A stretch of 64,000 bases of DNA, taken from Microvenator marinus (GTDB taxonomy: Bacteria > Myxococcota_A > Bradymonadia > Bradymonadales > Bradymonadaceae). Within the stretch, counting starts at the first letter, position 1. Each line of letters starts with the position of its first letter. The notes under the pieces were generated by a model. The model ran no database searches and was not told where the DNA came from. It was given only the letters and a program-made list of their open reading frames with translations. The DNA lies in the NCBI RefSeq assembly GCF_007993755.1, contig NZ_CP042467.1:3124001-3188000 (forward strand), in the 5' to 3' direction. Positions 1 to 8,819 of this stretch are shown in pieces. The position numbers were made by a program, and so were the translations under genes.

Positions 1-863
1 GTACCCAGAGCCACGCGATCTTCGCCTACGATATCCAGGAGGAACTCAAGCGTTTTCGCGTCATGGACCAGCGAGTCAAAGTAGAGTTCTTTGACGAACT
101 CAGCCGGAGGCGTGGTGGTCTCGGTTTGGCAGAGGTCGGGACGCACCTCGAAGCCATGGCTGATGCGCCCGAGCGTGCCCGGGAATGAGCCGCCACCGTG
201 GGCAAACGCAAACTTAAGGCCGGGGAATCGCTCGAGCACGCCGCCCATAAGGATGGAGCAAATCGCGCGCGAGGTCTCCGCGGGCATGCTCACAAGCCAG
301 GGCATCCAGTATTTCTGCAGCTGCTTCATGCCCATCATATCCCAAGGGTGCACGAAGATCGCGGCGCCAGTCTTCTGGGCGACCTCCCAGATGGGGTCAA
401 ATGAGCGGTCATCGAGGTTGATATTATTGACGTGCGTGCCGATCTCCACGCCCCGCAAACCCATGGCCATGCAGCGCTCAAGCTCACGCGCAGCGAGCTC
501 CGGCGCTTGCATGGGGAGCGTGCCGAGGCCCACAAAACGTTTGGGGAATTGCTCGACGATACCGACGAGGTGGTCGTTCAGGAAATGCGAGAGATCGAGC
601 GTGTCCTCAGGTTCAGCCCAGTACGAAAACATCACGGGCACCGTGGAGAGCACCTGCACATCCACCTGAAACTTCTCGCACTCGGCGAGTCGTGTCTTTG
701 GGTCCCAGAGGTTCGGGTCGACTTTGCGAAAGAGCTCTCCCTCAGTCATCATGCGCCCGCAAGAGCCCTCGACCTCGAGCTGAATCCACCCTCCGTACCC
801 GTATTTTTCACGCAAATCCGGCCAGCCGGCAGGCAAGATATGAGTATGGATATCGACTTTCAT
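1..863 (-). CDS. nbaD: Aminocarboxymuconate-semialdehyde decarboxylase (ACMSD), partial
   Basis: Reading from the ATG at 863 leftwards gives 287 codons with no stop before the window edge, so the C-terminus is missing. The N-terminus MKVDIHTHILP has the HxH metal motif of the amidohydrolase TIM barrel; FVHPWDMMGMK and FAHGGGSFPGTLGR carry the further His residues and are typical of ACMSD, as is the VLSTVPVMFSYWAEP segment. The enzyme decarboxylates 2-amino-3-carboxymuconate semialdehyde in the kynurenine pathway, diverting it from quinolinate. It starts 3 bases after the stop of the HAAO gene, whose product is its substrate, so the two form an operon. Family assignment is strong; the symbol follows the nitrobenzoate/kynurenine naming. 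Confidence 0.92.
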   Translation of the reverse strand, partial: MKVDIHTHILPAGWPDLREKYGYGGWIQLEVEGSCGRMMTEGELFRKVDPNLWDPKTRLAECEKFQVDVQVLSTVPVMFSYWAEPEDTLDLSHFLNDHLVGIVEQFPKRFVGLGTLPMQAPELAARELERCMAMGLRGVEIGTHVNNINLDDRSFDPIWEVAQKTGAAIFVHPWDMMGMKQLQKYWMPWLVSMPAETSRAICSILMGGVLERFPGLKFAFAHGGGSFPGTLGRISHGFEVRPDLCQTETTTPPAEFVKELYFDSLVHDAKTLEFLLDIVGEDRVALG

Positions 864-866
864 GGA

Positions 867-1376
867 TTACATCTCGAGGTAGTGACCACAGGATTTGCAG
901 GTTCTTAGCGCGTCGTTTTCACGGAAATTGCCGATAGCCGCTTTGAGCTGCCCAACGATATCGTGAAGTTGGAAGAACTCTTCGTGGAGGACCTCGTGAC
1001 ACCCATCACAGTACCATCGAAGTCCGTCCTTATCACCTTCCTGGCGTTTGTGCTCGATCACAAGTCCGACCGTGTTCTCGCCGCGCTGCGGTGAGTGCGG
1101 GATATAGGGCGGGAGCAGGAAGATCGCGCCTTCCGGGATCACGATATCCTTGAACTCGCCGTCGACCACGACCTTGAGCGTCATATCGCCTTCGATCTGG
1201 TAGAAGAACTCCTCATCAGGGTCGATATGGTAGTCCTTTCGCTTGTTGGGACCTCCGACCACAAAGACGTCAAAGTTGGTGTCTTCCCAGATTTTCTTGT
1301 TGCCGACGGGTGGTTTTAAAAGATGGCGGTTCTCCTCTATCCACGCCTTAAAGTCGATGGGTGGCAGCAATGGCAT
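867..1376 (-). CDS. nbaC: 3-hydroxyanthranilate 3,4-dioxygenase (HAAO)
   Basis: A 169-residue cupin, the usual bacterial HAAO length. The active-site iron ligands are visible as His50, Glu56 (KRKDYHIDPDEEFF) and His94 (PPYIPHSPQR). The C-terminus keeps the second, rubredoxin-like iron site of bacterial enzymes: CDGC at 123-126 and CKSC at 160-163. It opens the ring of 3-hydroxyanthranilate to give the ACMSD substrate in the cytosol. The ACMSD gene follows after 3 bases, so transcription and translation are probably coupled. The upstream 120 bases to the divergent gene at 1497 must hold the promoter; no clear box was picked out. Confidence 0.95.
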   Translation of the reverse strand: MPLLPPIDFKAWIEENRHLLKPPVGNKKIWEDTNFDVFVVGGPNKRKDYHIDPDEEFFYQIEGDMTLKVVVDGEFKDIVIPEGAIFLLPPYIPHSPQRGENTVGLVIEHKRQEGDKDGLRWYCDGCHEVLHEEFFQLHDIVGQLKAAIGNFRENDALRTCKSCGHYLEM

Positions 1377-1496
1377 AGTGTCTCCTTAGTCGATGCGTTT
1401 TAATGGGTCTAAACGAGCAAGGCCATCTCGTCAACGTGGTCAAAATTTGAATCCCGCGCTAGATGAGTACGTCTGAACCAAATAGAGGAGATACAA

Positions 1497-2225
1497 ATGA
1501 AATCCATATTTTCTATATCAACACTCTTGCTCGTACTCTTGGTGGGCCTGCCGGCCTTTGCCCAGGACGTCATCGACCACAAGCCCTTCAACGCTTTGCT
1601 CAAGACCTACGTCAAGGGTGGACAAGTCAAGTACTCGGCACTCAAGGATTCCGAGGAAGACTACGCAAAGCTCAAAGCATACGTGGAAGCTGTGGGCACG
1701 GCCGAGGTCAAAGGGTCCAAAGACGCGCAGCTCGCGTTCTATCTCAACGCCTATAATGCGCTCGTGATCTCATCTGTGTTGGACAATTGGCCGGTCAAAA
1801 ATGTGCTCAAAGTGGACGGGTTCTTCAAGAAGATCGAGCATAAAGTCGCGGGCCAAACGATGACTCTGGACCACCTGGAACACACGATTATCCGGCCCAC
1901 GTTCAAAGACGCGCGCGTGCATTTCGCGCTCAACTGCGCGGCGCAATCATGTCCGCCGCTCAAGGCCAAAGCGTTCACGCATAAGAACGTTCAAAAGGTG
2001 CTCGAGGCCAACACCAAGGCTTTCTTGCCCAAAGCTACCAAGGTTGAGGGTAACACCGTGACCACGAGCAAGCTGCTCGAGTGGTTCGCGGACGACTTCA
2101 AACACGACGAAGGCAGTGTGCAAGCCTATCTGGCGAAGTACGTCCCGGAGCACGCCGAGCTGCTCAAAGGCGAGGACATCAAGATTACCTTTGCCGAATA
2201 TAATTGGGCGCTCAACGGGAAGTGA
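1497..2225 (+). CDS. DUF547 domain secreted protein
   Basis: 242 residues with a Sec signal peptide (MKSIFSISTLLLVLLVGLPAFAQ, cleavage after about 23). The rest is a DUF547 domain: YVKGGQVKYSALK near the start, LAFYLNAYNALVI and VHFALNCAAQSCPPL in the middle, and the C-terminal FAEYNWALNGK. The ALNCAAQSCPPL segment with two Cys is the family hallmark. DUF547 proteins have no settled biochemical role; periplasmic location is inferred from the signal. The start is set by GAGGAG 8 bases upstream of the ATG. The next gene begins 14 bases after the stop, so an operon is likely. Confidence 0.9.
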   Translation: MKSIFSISTLLLVLLVGLPAFAQDVIDHKPFNALLKTYVKGGQVKYSALKDSEEDYAKLKAYVEAVGTAEVKGSKDAQLAFYLNAYNALVISSVLDNWPVKNVLKVDGFFKKIEHKVAGQTMTLDHLEHTIIRPTFKDARVHFALNCAAQSCPPLKAKAFTHKNVQKVLEANTKAFLPKATKVEGNTVTTSKLLEWFADDFKHDEGSVQAYLAKYVPEHAELLKGEDIKITFAEYNWALNGK

Positions 2226-2239
2226 GTTAAGCTGGCCCG

Positions 2240-3124
2240 ATGAAACGTTGTACAAATCTAGTTGTTTTCTTATTGGCGGGGAGCCTTTGGGTCGGTTGCG
2301 ACAAGAAGGAGACCAGCGCGCCTTCGGCGCCTAGCGAGAGCATCCCGCAACCCGCCGAAGAGACACCGACGGCTGAAGGTCCAATCGCCGTTACCGAGTT
2401 TAAAATTCAGGCTTCGCAGGCAGTGATGAAGCTTGAAGGAGTGGACATCAAAGCGCTTGAGGCTGGCATCCAATCTGACCTACACGCGCACGAGTCCTTC
2501 GACCCAGACGGCCCCACAAAAGGCAAAGGGTACGCGATTTTTGACGTGCGTGAGCGCCCTGAGTCGGTGGAGGTCATGCTCGTTGGTGGGGTCGGGGTGG
2601 ATACTAGCGTGTTCGGCGAGCTCAAGGCGGAGGTCGTAGTCCGAGATGCGGATATTGACGACCGGCGTGTCCCTTCTCTTGTTGAGGAGGCCAGACGGCG
2701 GTTTGTGAAACGAGTTGGGGCGGCGGCAAAAGTCAAATCAGCGAACGACCAGGAGATCTTGGCAGTGCTCTCCGGCGATAATGATAACGCCACAAAATTG
2801 ATCGCGGTTCAGGAAGCTCGTGACCGCCGAATCGAGGGTTCTGTGCCCCTTGTCCGGCCGCTCTTGGACGCGCGCGACGAGCGCCTGCAGGTCGCCGCAG
2901 CGGCCATGTTGGTATCCATGAAGGATGAGGAGTCCTACTCGAACGTAATTCGGATCACCGAGGATTTTAGCCGTGATGCGAACCCTCAGATGCTTCCGAT
3001 GCTCTATATTGTGGCGGATTTGAAAACGCCCGAGTCCAGAACCTATTTGCAGGCAGTAGCCGAAGGCCACGATAGCCCGAATGTGAGAAAGGTGGCTAAG
3101 GAAGCGCTTGGCCCGGAGCTCTAA
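2240..3124 (+). CDS. HEAT-repeat-like lipoprotein
   Basis: 294 residues. The signal ends in a lipobox (SLWVGC), with the lipid-modified Cys at about 20, followed by a Pro/Glu-rich linker. The C-terminal third reads as alpha-alpha repeats (PLVRPLLDARDERLQVAAAAMLVSMKDEE, later SPNVRKVAKEAL), like HEAT repeats that hold protein partners. The middle (about 60-170) has no family that I recognise. Outer-membrane or periplasmic anchoring is inferred. It lies 14 bases behind the DUF547 gene and converges with the serpin gene, whose stop is only 4 bases away. Confidence 0.75.
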   Translation: MKRCTNLVVFLLAGSLWVGCDKKETSAPSAPSESIPQPAEETPTAEGPIAVTEFKIQASQAVMKLEGVDIKALEAGIQSDLHAHESFDPDGPTKGKGYAIFDVRERPESVEVMLVGGVGVDTSVFGELKAEVVVRDADIDDRRVPSLVEEARRRFVKRVGAAAKVKSANDQEILAVLSGDNDNATKLIAVQEARDRRIEGSVPLVRPLLDARDERLQVAAAAMLVSMKDEESYSNVIRITEDFSRDANPQMLPMLYIVADLKTPESRTYLQAVAEGHDSPNVRKVAKEALGPEL

Positions 3125-3128
3125 TTGA

Positions 3129-4352
3129 CTAGAGCGCGCCGACCTGACCCTGCATGAGCACGGTTCGCTCGTCGGCGGCACGGATGGCCCAGAAGAACGG
3201 CCGATTCGCATCCACCGACATCAGAATATCATTGGACGGCGGGGTCTCACCCACACCTGGGTCACCGGCATCGGTCTCTGAGGTGGCTACGGTATGCATT
3301 TCACTGAAGCTTAGCGTGGCGCGTTGTGCGGTGCTCACTTCACCGAGCTCGCTCTGAAACTGCGACGAAAGCTCGGCGTAAGCCTCCTCGTTGACGCGCT
3401 GGTCGAGCTCAACTTTTGGGAGTCGAACCACGAGATATTCCGAGTTTGCACGACCTTCTTCCGCGGCCAAAAACGACGGGCTCAAGAGCGCCTGTACGTT
3501 ATCGAACTCGCCGTCTTCGGGAATGATCACAAAGAGCTTCGCGCCCGATGAATAGGGGAGAATCACCGTCTTCCAGGCGTCGGTTCTGTGGTGCACAAAG
3601 GTCCCCTCAACTTCCATCATCTGAACTTCGGAATCGCCCGTAAACCCGGCAAAGGTAGCTGAGGCCGTACGACTCTGGTCAAAAGGCTGTGTCCAGGTGT
3701 CTGCAAAGAACGAGACGTCCACGAGTCCCACCTGGGTCTCGGCAGCCAGCGGCGAGCTAAGAGCCGTGGTGACAAGGCCGGAGGAGGCATCGCGGTAGTA
3801 GTTATTGATTTGCTGGCGAGCGCTTTCTTGTTGGGTAAAGTCCACCGTGCGAATCGCGACGAGGCCGGCTAGACGGTCCGCATCCTGACTTCGAAGCCCG
3901 GTTTGAAACCATACCGAAGTTTCAAAGAAGAGCGTGGGGTCCTGCAGAGACGCGGCGAGCTCGAGCATGGTTTCTGCGTCCTGAGTGCCCTGATTGTTGA
4001 GGACTCGCGCCGCGGCGAGCTTCTGAGCCGTGGAAAACGGGGAGTAGATCACATTATCGCGATGCGACCCGAGCTCGGCAAACCCGGCCTCGGACGCTGC
4101 ATCAACAAGCCAAACCCCAAAATCCGGCGCGGGCTCGCCCACTGGAGGTGCCTCGTTATTGAGGCCCGAATCGTTGTTTTCGCCATAATTGTCGCCGGGC
4201 TGGACGGGGGCTGAGTTGTTCTGGTCGGAGTCGTTATTTCCGCCTGTGTTGGGCTCCTGCGGCATATACTCGCCGCCAGCCTTTCGCCCACCAAACTCGC
4301 CGCGGTCACATCCGACCAAACCCAGCAAAGCAATTATTAAGAGATATCGCAT
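3129..4352 (-). CDS. Serpin family lipoprotein
   Basis: 407 residues with a lipobox (LLGLVGC, Cys at 15) and an acidic Asn/Asp/Glu linker to about residue 75. The remainder follows the serpin fold: NVIYSPFSTAQKLAAARVLNNQG near the start, WKTVILPYSSGAKLFVIIPEDG in the breach/s2C area, and at the end ANRPFFWAIRAADERTVLMQGQV, matching the serpin signature (DRPFLFxIRxxxTxxILFxGRV). The hinge before the reactive loop reads SEMHTVATSETDAGD, so small residues expected of an inhibitory hinge are partly present. Serpins trap serine or cysteine proteases; surface lipidation would guard the cell envelope. Whether it inhibits is open. Confidence 0.88.
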   Translation of the reverse strand: MRYLLIIALLGLVGCDRGEFGGRKAGGEYMPQEPNTGGNNDSDQNNSAPVQPGDNYGENNDSGLNNEAPPVGEPAPDFGVWLVDAASEAGFAELGSHRDNVIYSPFSTAQKLAAARVLNNQGTQDAETMLELAASLQDPTLFFETSVWFQTGLRSQDADRLAGLVAIRTVDFTQQESARQQINNYYRDASSGLVTTALSSPLAAETQVGLVDVSFFADTWTQPFDQSRTASATFAGFTGDSEVQMMEVEGTFVHHRTDAWKTVILPYSSGAKLFVIIPEDGEFDNVQALLSPSFLAAEEGRANSEYLVVRLPKVELDQRVNEEAYAELSSQFQSELGEVSTAQRATLSFSEMHTVATSETDAGDPGVGETPPSNDILMSVDANRPFFWAIRAADERTVLMQGQVGAL

Positions 4353-4491
4353 AAAGTCCTCGTCCTCGACTGCTATTCAAAGCAGGACTTATGCCAGAGC
4401 GCAAGGCCTAGACGGACTGCGGGAGTTGGGGGTGGCGCCTATGTAGGTTCATCAGAATTCTGAGACGAATTGGCGTGGTCTCTCAAAATTT

Positions 4492-5271
4492 CTAGCTCTT
4501 GGCTCTCAACTCGGCCTTGAGTGCCTCGATTTCTTGGAAAGCCTTTTCATTGAGCTTTTTCTGCTCCTGAAGTTCACGGAGAACTTCTTCCGCAAACCTC
4601 TTTTGCTCTTCGGCGGCCTTCTTTTGCTCTTCGGCGTACGTCAGAACGTTCACCCCATCTACATACATGAAATCAAACATGGTCTTCTCCAGATCTTCGG
4701 GTTGTATTTTATCGTTTATGTTTTCACTTATCAATCTCACCGCCTTGTTAAACTCGTTTGGAGTTTGGGGCAGGCGAGTGGTCATCTTCATCCACTCAAA
4801 CTCGGGTGTGTCTTCGAGAGCCGTGGTTGCGACGATGAAGATAGGGCCGCATTCCACCGATCCCCACCTCCAAATACCTTTGTGTGGAGTTGGTTCGAAC
4901 ATATTGGGCTCCTTGAGCACACGTTCGGGCGTGCGATGAGACAGGATCACCATGGATGGGTGGAGCTCTGTCCGATTCTTTATCCGTGTTGTGAAGTACC
5001 GGTACGACGCATAGCCGATCTTCTCGCGACAGGATCCTAAATCGGACAAACTCACTGAGTTCGAAAAATGCTCAACCAGTACGTCTCGCCTGCACAAGAG
5101 ACCTGCCAGTGGTCCCCAATGCGCCACTGGATTCGGCATATGGAGTATCGCGTCCACTGTCCGGTGTTGGCGAAAGGATTCATGTTTTCTGACTTCGCCG
5201 CACACCTGCAATGCAATGTTGAGGCACCATGCCTCGTGCGGCTTCGCCATTTTAGGCGTTAACTTTATCAT
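4492..5271 (-). CDS. Hypothetical protein with C-terminal coiled coil
   Basis: 259 residues, not recognised. The first ~185 residues look globular (ILHMPNPVAHWGPLAGLL, then ELHPSMVILSHRTPERVL, then GPIFIVATTALEDTPEFEW). Residues ~200-259 are an uninterrupted Glu/Lys/Gln heptad region (EEQKKAAEEQKRFAEEVLREL and on) that should form a coiled coil. This layout recalls transposase/nuclease-like Rpn proteins that carry such tails, but no catalytic motif was found. The start is supported by AAGGGGG 6 bases before the ATG; a second Met at residue 8 is possible. Base composition is somewhat lower in GC than its neighbours, and it stands alone between spacers of about 130 bases. Confidence 0.6.
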   Translation of the reverse strand: MIKLTPKMAKPHEAWCLNIALQVCGEVRKHESFRQHRTVDAILHMPNPVAHWGPLAGLLCRRDVLVEHFSNSVSLSDLGSCREKIGYASYRYFTTRIKNRTELHPSMVILSHRTPERVLKEPNMFEPTPHKGIWRWGSVECGPIFIVATTALEDTPEFEWMKMTTRLPQTPNEFNKAVRLISENINDKIQPEDLEKTMFDFMYVDGVNVLTYAEEQKKAAEEQKRFAEEVLRELQEQKKLNEKAFQEIEALKAELRAKS

Positions 5272-5400
5272 TTTGTCCCCCTTCTTAGGGTTGGTTAATC
5301 AGAATGACGGATCCCAAAACTTGGGCCCGTATTCTTATTTTCGGACAAAATTCGAAAGTGTTGCGAAAAAAGTTTAGATTTTTGAAAACCGCAGAAAAAG

Positions 5401-6297
5401 TTAGAGGCCAACAATCCCGAGAGCGTAGAGCGCGGAGAAGATCACCAGCAGCTTGGCGGTTCTCTCGAGGACGGGATTGAGGTCTGAGCCATTGAGGCTG
5501 ATGAAGTCGCGGAAGAGGCGAAGAGCGAGCGGGAGAGTGATGAGAGGAAGGAGCGCGAATGGGCTGAGATGGCCGAGCGCGAACTGCACTACCGGCACGA
5601 TATATGCCAAAGCCAAGGTCACGCCGTATTGCCATCGGGTGAGCTTTCCGCCTAGCCGAACGGCGAGCGTTCGTTTGCCGGCTTTGACGTCCGTATGGCG
5701 GTCTCGATAGTTGTTCACGATGAGAATGGCTACGCTCAAGAGGCCAACTGGGACTGAGCTGATAAGCGCCAACCAAGACCATTCGAGCGCCTGCACCCAG
5801 ACTGTGCCGCAGACCGCGACCACGCCGAAAAAGATGAACACAAAGAGGTCGCCGAGGCCGTGATACCCGAGGGGAAACGGGCCGCCCGTGTAGGCGATTC
5901 CCGAGAGGATCGACAAGATTCCGATGACGAGGATCGGCCAGCCACCCACGCCCACCAAGTAGACGCCGACCAGTGCCGACGCCGCGAACGTGCCAATCAT
6001 GGCGTTTCGGACCGCCGTTTCATCGATCAGGCCAGCCTGGGTCACGCGCATCGGACCGAGGCGCTCGTGGGTATCGGCGCCCTTTTTGAAGTCGAAATAA
6101 TCGTTCGCGAGGTTGGTGCCGATTTGAATGAGCATCGCGCCCAAAAGCGCGCCCAGCGCTGGAAGGAGCGCAAATTTCCCGATCGCATGCGCCACCGCCA
6201 TACCCACCAAAACGGGGGCTACCGCCGCAGGTAGGGTTTTAGGGCGAGTCGCGAGGACCCAGGCTCGAGCAGGAGAGATTTCAGCTACGGCACTCAT
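5401..6297 (-). CDS. menA: 1,4-dihydroxy-2-naphthoate polyprenyltransferase MenA
   Basis: 298 residues, a UbiA-superfamily integral membrane enzyme with about eight or nine hydrophobic helices. The first Asp-rich motif is NLANDYFDFKKGAD and the second is NNYRDRHTDVKAGKRTLAVR; both bind prenyl diphosphate through Mg2+. It attaches the prenyl chain to 1,4-dihydroxy-2-naphthoate to give demethylmenaquinone. The ATG at 6297 was chosen because its ATGA overlaps the menD/menH stop, the coupling used throughout this operon; an open frame continues upstream to 6429 but only into the fused gene. It is the last gene of the operon. Confidence 0.93.
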   Translation of the reverse strand: MSAVAEISPARAWVLATRPKTLPAAVAPVLVGMAVAHAIGKFALLPALGALLGAMLIQIGTNLANDYFDFKKGADTHERLGPMRVTQAGLIDETAVRNAMIGTFAASALVGVYLVGVGGWPILVIGILSILSGIAYTGGPFPLGYHGLGDLFVFIFFGVVAVCGTVWVQALEWSWLALISSVPVGLLSVAILIVNNYRDRHTDVKAGKRTLAVRLGGKLTRWQYGVTLALAYIVPVVQFALGHLSPFALLPLITLPLALRLFRDFISLNGSDLNPVLERTAKLLVIFSALYALGIVGL

Positions 6298-8819
6298 AAT
6301 TGCTCCAGAAACTCCGAAATGATGGCAGCGGTCGCCTCTGGTTCGTCCAGGTGGGCGGCGTGCCCGGCGTTGGCCACCACGGCGGCCTTCGCGCCGAGCG
6401 TCTCTGCCATTTCCCGCGCCGCTTCGCAATAGACCTTGTCGAGTTCGCCGGCCACAAAGAGCGCGGGGACCTTAAGCTTGACGTCGTAGAGTGGTTGCCT
6501 CGCGGGGCCGAGCGCCCGCAGCGCACTGGCTAAACCCTCGCCAGAGTGTGCCACACGGCCCGGAGCTCGTGCGGGGTGAGCCGGCCTGAGGTTTAGGAGA
6601 GGAAGACGCGCCCATTCGCGCATAAAGCCGTGTAGGTCCCTCTCAACCGCCGTGGCCCGAGCCTCGTCTTCCTGAGCCCGCGCGCCGCGTTCGGACTCTG
6701 GCAAGCCCGCCCGCGCGCCAATCGTCACGAGACCCGAAATCAGCTCGGGGTACGTGCTCGCGAGCCCCAGAGCCAGGCGGCCACCCATCGAGTAGCCGAT
6801 GAGCACTGGGCGGTCTTGAGACCTGAGTTCCTGGGCCAGGTCTTCGATGGCCTGATCCCAGGTCTCTACGCCTGACTTTCCCTCGTGACCCGGTAAATTC
6901 AGTGCTTCGATCGGCCCGAGGTAAGGCTCAATTACGCGCCAATCTGCGCGGGTTCCTGAGAATCCGTGGAGGGCGGTAATCGCCCAGGGCGCAACGCGGA
7001 CAGAGCCCGCGTGTACGGGAGTCGCAACGCGGACAGAGCTTAGACCAGCTCGCGCCTCTAAGATGCTGCGACGCGTGGCAATTGAAGATTCCCAGTCTAC
7101 GACGGCTTCGATGAGGTGGATGCCGGGCTGGTCTTGCCTCTTTTGGAGCTCGTTTTCCAGAGGCTTTTGGGCGGTGACTCGAGCGTATCCAGCGCCATAG
7201 GCCAGGGCGAGGGCTTGCAAATCAATTGAGGGTTCGGTGTTGAAATGTTCTTGGAAGCCCGCCTGACCCTTGACTGGGAGAAACTCGAAGATGCGTCCGC
7301 CACCGTTGTTGATGACGACGACTATCGCGCTGATGCCGGCGCGGCGCGCGGTCAAGAGTGCACTGGCGTCGTGCGAGAAAGCCACGTCGCCAACGACGGC
7401 CACCACACCTGGCCTCGAGCCGTCGGGCACACGCGCTGCCGCCACACCAAACGCCGAAGACAAGACCCCATCAATCCCGTTCAACCCCCGATTTACAAAC
7501 ACGTCACGCCCTTTTGGACCAAAATTCTCAAAGTCTCTAAACGGCATGCTTGAGGAGACGAAGATAGCCGTAGATGGGTCTAGTGCGTGGAGGGCTGAGT
7601 GGATGGCTCCGTCGAAAAAGGTCGGCACGCCCTCTGTCTGCGTTAGGTGGTTGGTTTCGTTAGATATCCAAATTTTTCTTTGTTGCTCATTTGGATGAGG
7701 AAACTGAGGTATTTCTTTGGTGTCTTTGTTGGATTCGAGTGCTTTAGGCTTCGGGTTCTTTGAAAATTCCTCTTGGGGTTGGAAATTCTGAATGATCTCC
7801 AAGTCCTTCCTACGAGGACGGAGCCCTCGTAGACGGAGCCACGTAGAGGCGAGGTGTTCGGGGTTCTCCAGCCCGTGGCTATCGTCGGGGCCTACAAAGA
7901 TGAGCTCGCACTCAAGCGAGTTCATCCAACGTTGCGCGGGCCAGTCGATCGGCGCACGCCCAAGATGCACCACAAGGTCCGGCTGCACTGAAGCATCTAG
8001 CCGCGCCACATTTCCAACCACCCCGGACTGAGCCTCAGCCCATACCGCATACCCAAGCTGCTTTAGCCACGCCACGAAAGGCCGCCACCGCCTCGCCTTC
8101 CAATCCGCACCCACGGTGACCAAGGGCCGCTCGGCGTTCGCCAGCGCTCGTAAAACCGGCGCGCTATCACTCTGGGCACTACCCAAAACTCTCACCCATG
8201 GCTGCCGATCCGCGCGACCCGCAACCTCCGGCGTCCCGAGCTCCAAGTCGCGCACACCATCGGGTGCATCGCGCGGTACTTCGGTGGCTTCGAGGGGCTT
8301 TCTGAAACTCACGTTCAAGTGCACCGGCCCACGCTCACTCATGGCCACCGCCTTATCGGCCGTAGACCTCACGTAGCGCAGCTTAAGCCGGTCTGCCTCG
8401 GGCTGTGCCAGCTCGTGGAACCAGACGGTGTGCGGTCCAAAAAGCTGGTCTTGCCGCATGGCCTGGGGCGCTCCGGCCTCGCGCAACCACTCGGGCCGGT
8501 CGGCGCTCAAGACGATCAGACCGACTCGTGATTGCCGAGCCTCCGAGATCGCCGGGTGGTAGTTCGAGACCGCACTGCCGCTGGTGCAGATGAGCACCAC
8601 AGGTCGCTCGGTGGCCATGGCCAATCCCAGCGCCAGAAAGCCCGCACTTCGCTCGTCGATGACGTTGATCGCGCGAATGTCAGGATGGGCGTTTGCGGCT
8701 AGCGTCAGGGGCGTTGAGCGCGAACCCGGTGAAACTACCACCTCGCGTACGCCTGCTCGCGCGAGCTCGTCGATTAGGATATGGCCCCAGAGCACGTTGA
8801 TATTTGCCAAAAAATTCAT
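6294..8819 (-). CDS. menD: MenD-MenH fusion: SEPHCHC synthase plus SHCHC synthase
   Basis: 841 residues. Residues 1 to ~585 are MenD, a thiamine-diphosphate enzyme: VVSPGSRSTPLTLAA, CTSGSAVSNYHPAISEA, LSADRPEWLREAGAPQAMRQ, and the cofactor-binding GDVAFSHDASALL with INNGGGRIFEFLP. Residues ~600-841 are an alpha/beta hydrolase of the MenH type, with nucleophile Ser677 in GYSMGG, Asp794 in AGELDK and His820 in AGHAAHLDEP. One chain would thus add 2-oxoglutarate to isochorismate and then eliminate pyruvate. An unusual Lys/Glu/Asn-rich, lower-GC stretch (about residues 335-390) sits in the MenD linker and contains a hairpin repeat. It overlaps menF and menA by ATGA at each end. Confidence 0.95.
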   Translation of the reverse strand: MNFLANINVLWGHILIDELARAGVREVVVSPGSRSTPLTLAANAHPDIRAINVIDERSAGFLALGLAMATERPVVLICTSGSAVSNYHPAISEARQSRVGLIVLSADRPEWLREAGAPQAMRQDQLFGPHTVWFHELAQPEADRLKLRYVRSTADKAVAMSERGPVHLNVSFRKPLEATEVPRDAPDGVRDLELGTPEVAGRADRQPWVRVLGSAQSDSAPVLRALANAERPLVTVGADWKARRWRPFVAWLKQLGYAVWAEAQSGVVGNVARLDASVQPDLVVHLGRAPIDWPAQRWMNSLECELIFVGPDDSHGLENPEHLASTWLRLRGLRPRRKDLEIIQNFQPQEEFSKNPKPKALESNKDTKEIPQFPHPNEQQRKIWISNETNHLTQTEGVPTFFDGAIHSALHALDPSTAIFVSSSMPFRDFENFGPKGRDVFVNRGLNGIDGVLSSAFGVAAARVPDGSRPGVVAVVGDVAFSHDASALLTARRAGISAIVVVINNGGGRIFEFLPVKGQAGFQEHFNTEPSIDLQALALAYGAGYARVTAQKPLENELQKRQDQPGIHLIEAVVDWESSIATRRSILEARAGLSSVRVATPVHAGSVRVAPWAITALHGFSGTRADWRVIEPYLGPIEALNLPGHEGKSGVETWDQAIEDLAQELRSQDRPVLIGYSMGGRLALGLASTYPELISGLVTIGARAGLPESERGARAQEDEARATAVERDLHGFMREWARLPLLNLRPAHPARAPGRVAHSGEGLASALRALGPARQPLYDVKLKVPALFVAGELDKVYCEAAREMAETLGAKAAVVANAGHAAHLDEPEATAAIISEFLEQL
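7797..7834. repeat. Dispersed hairpin repeat, copy 1
   Basis: 38 bases that align without gaps to 18994-19031 with 32 identities, including the 19-base core ACGAGGACGGAGCCCTCGT at 7812-7830. The core folds as CTACGAGG / CCTCGTAG (7810-7817 with 7825-7832) around a 7-base loop. The other copy differs at two stem positions and both changes keep pairing. Here the repeat lies inside menD, in the low-GC linker, and encodes RLRGLRPRRK on the - strand without breaking the frame. Confidence 0.7.

Noticed and set aside
91-908. + strand open frames at the left edge
   Set aside because: They are shadows of the ACMSD gene, which is open off the left edge on the - strand.
7797-7834. CRISPR-like reading of the hairpin repeat
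   Set aside because: Only single dispersed copies exist, with no array, spacers or cas genes.
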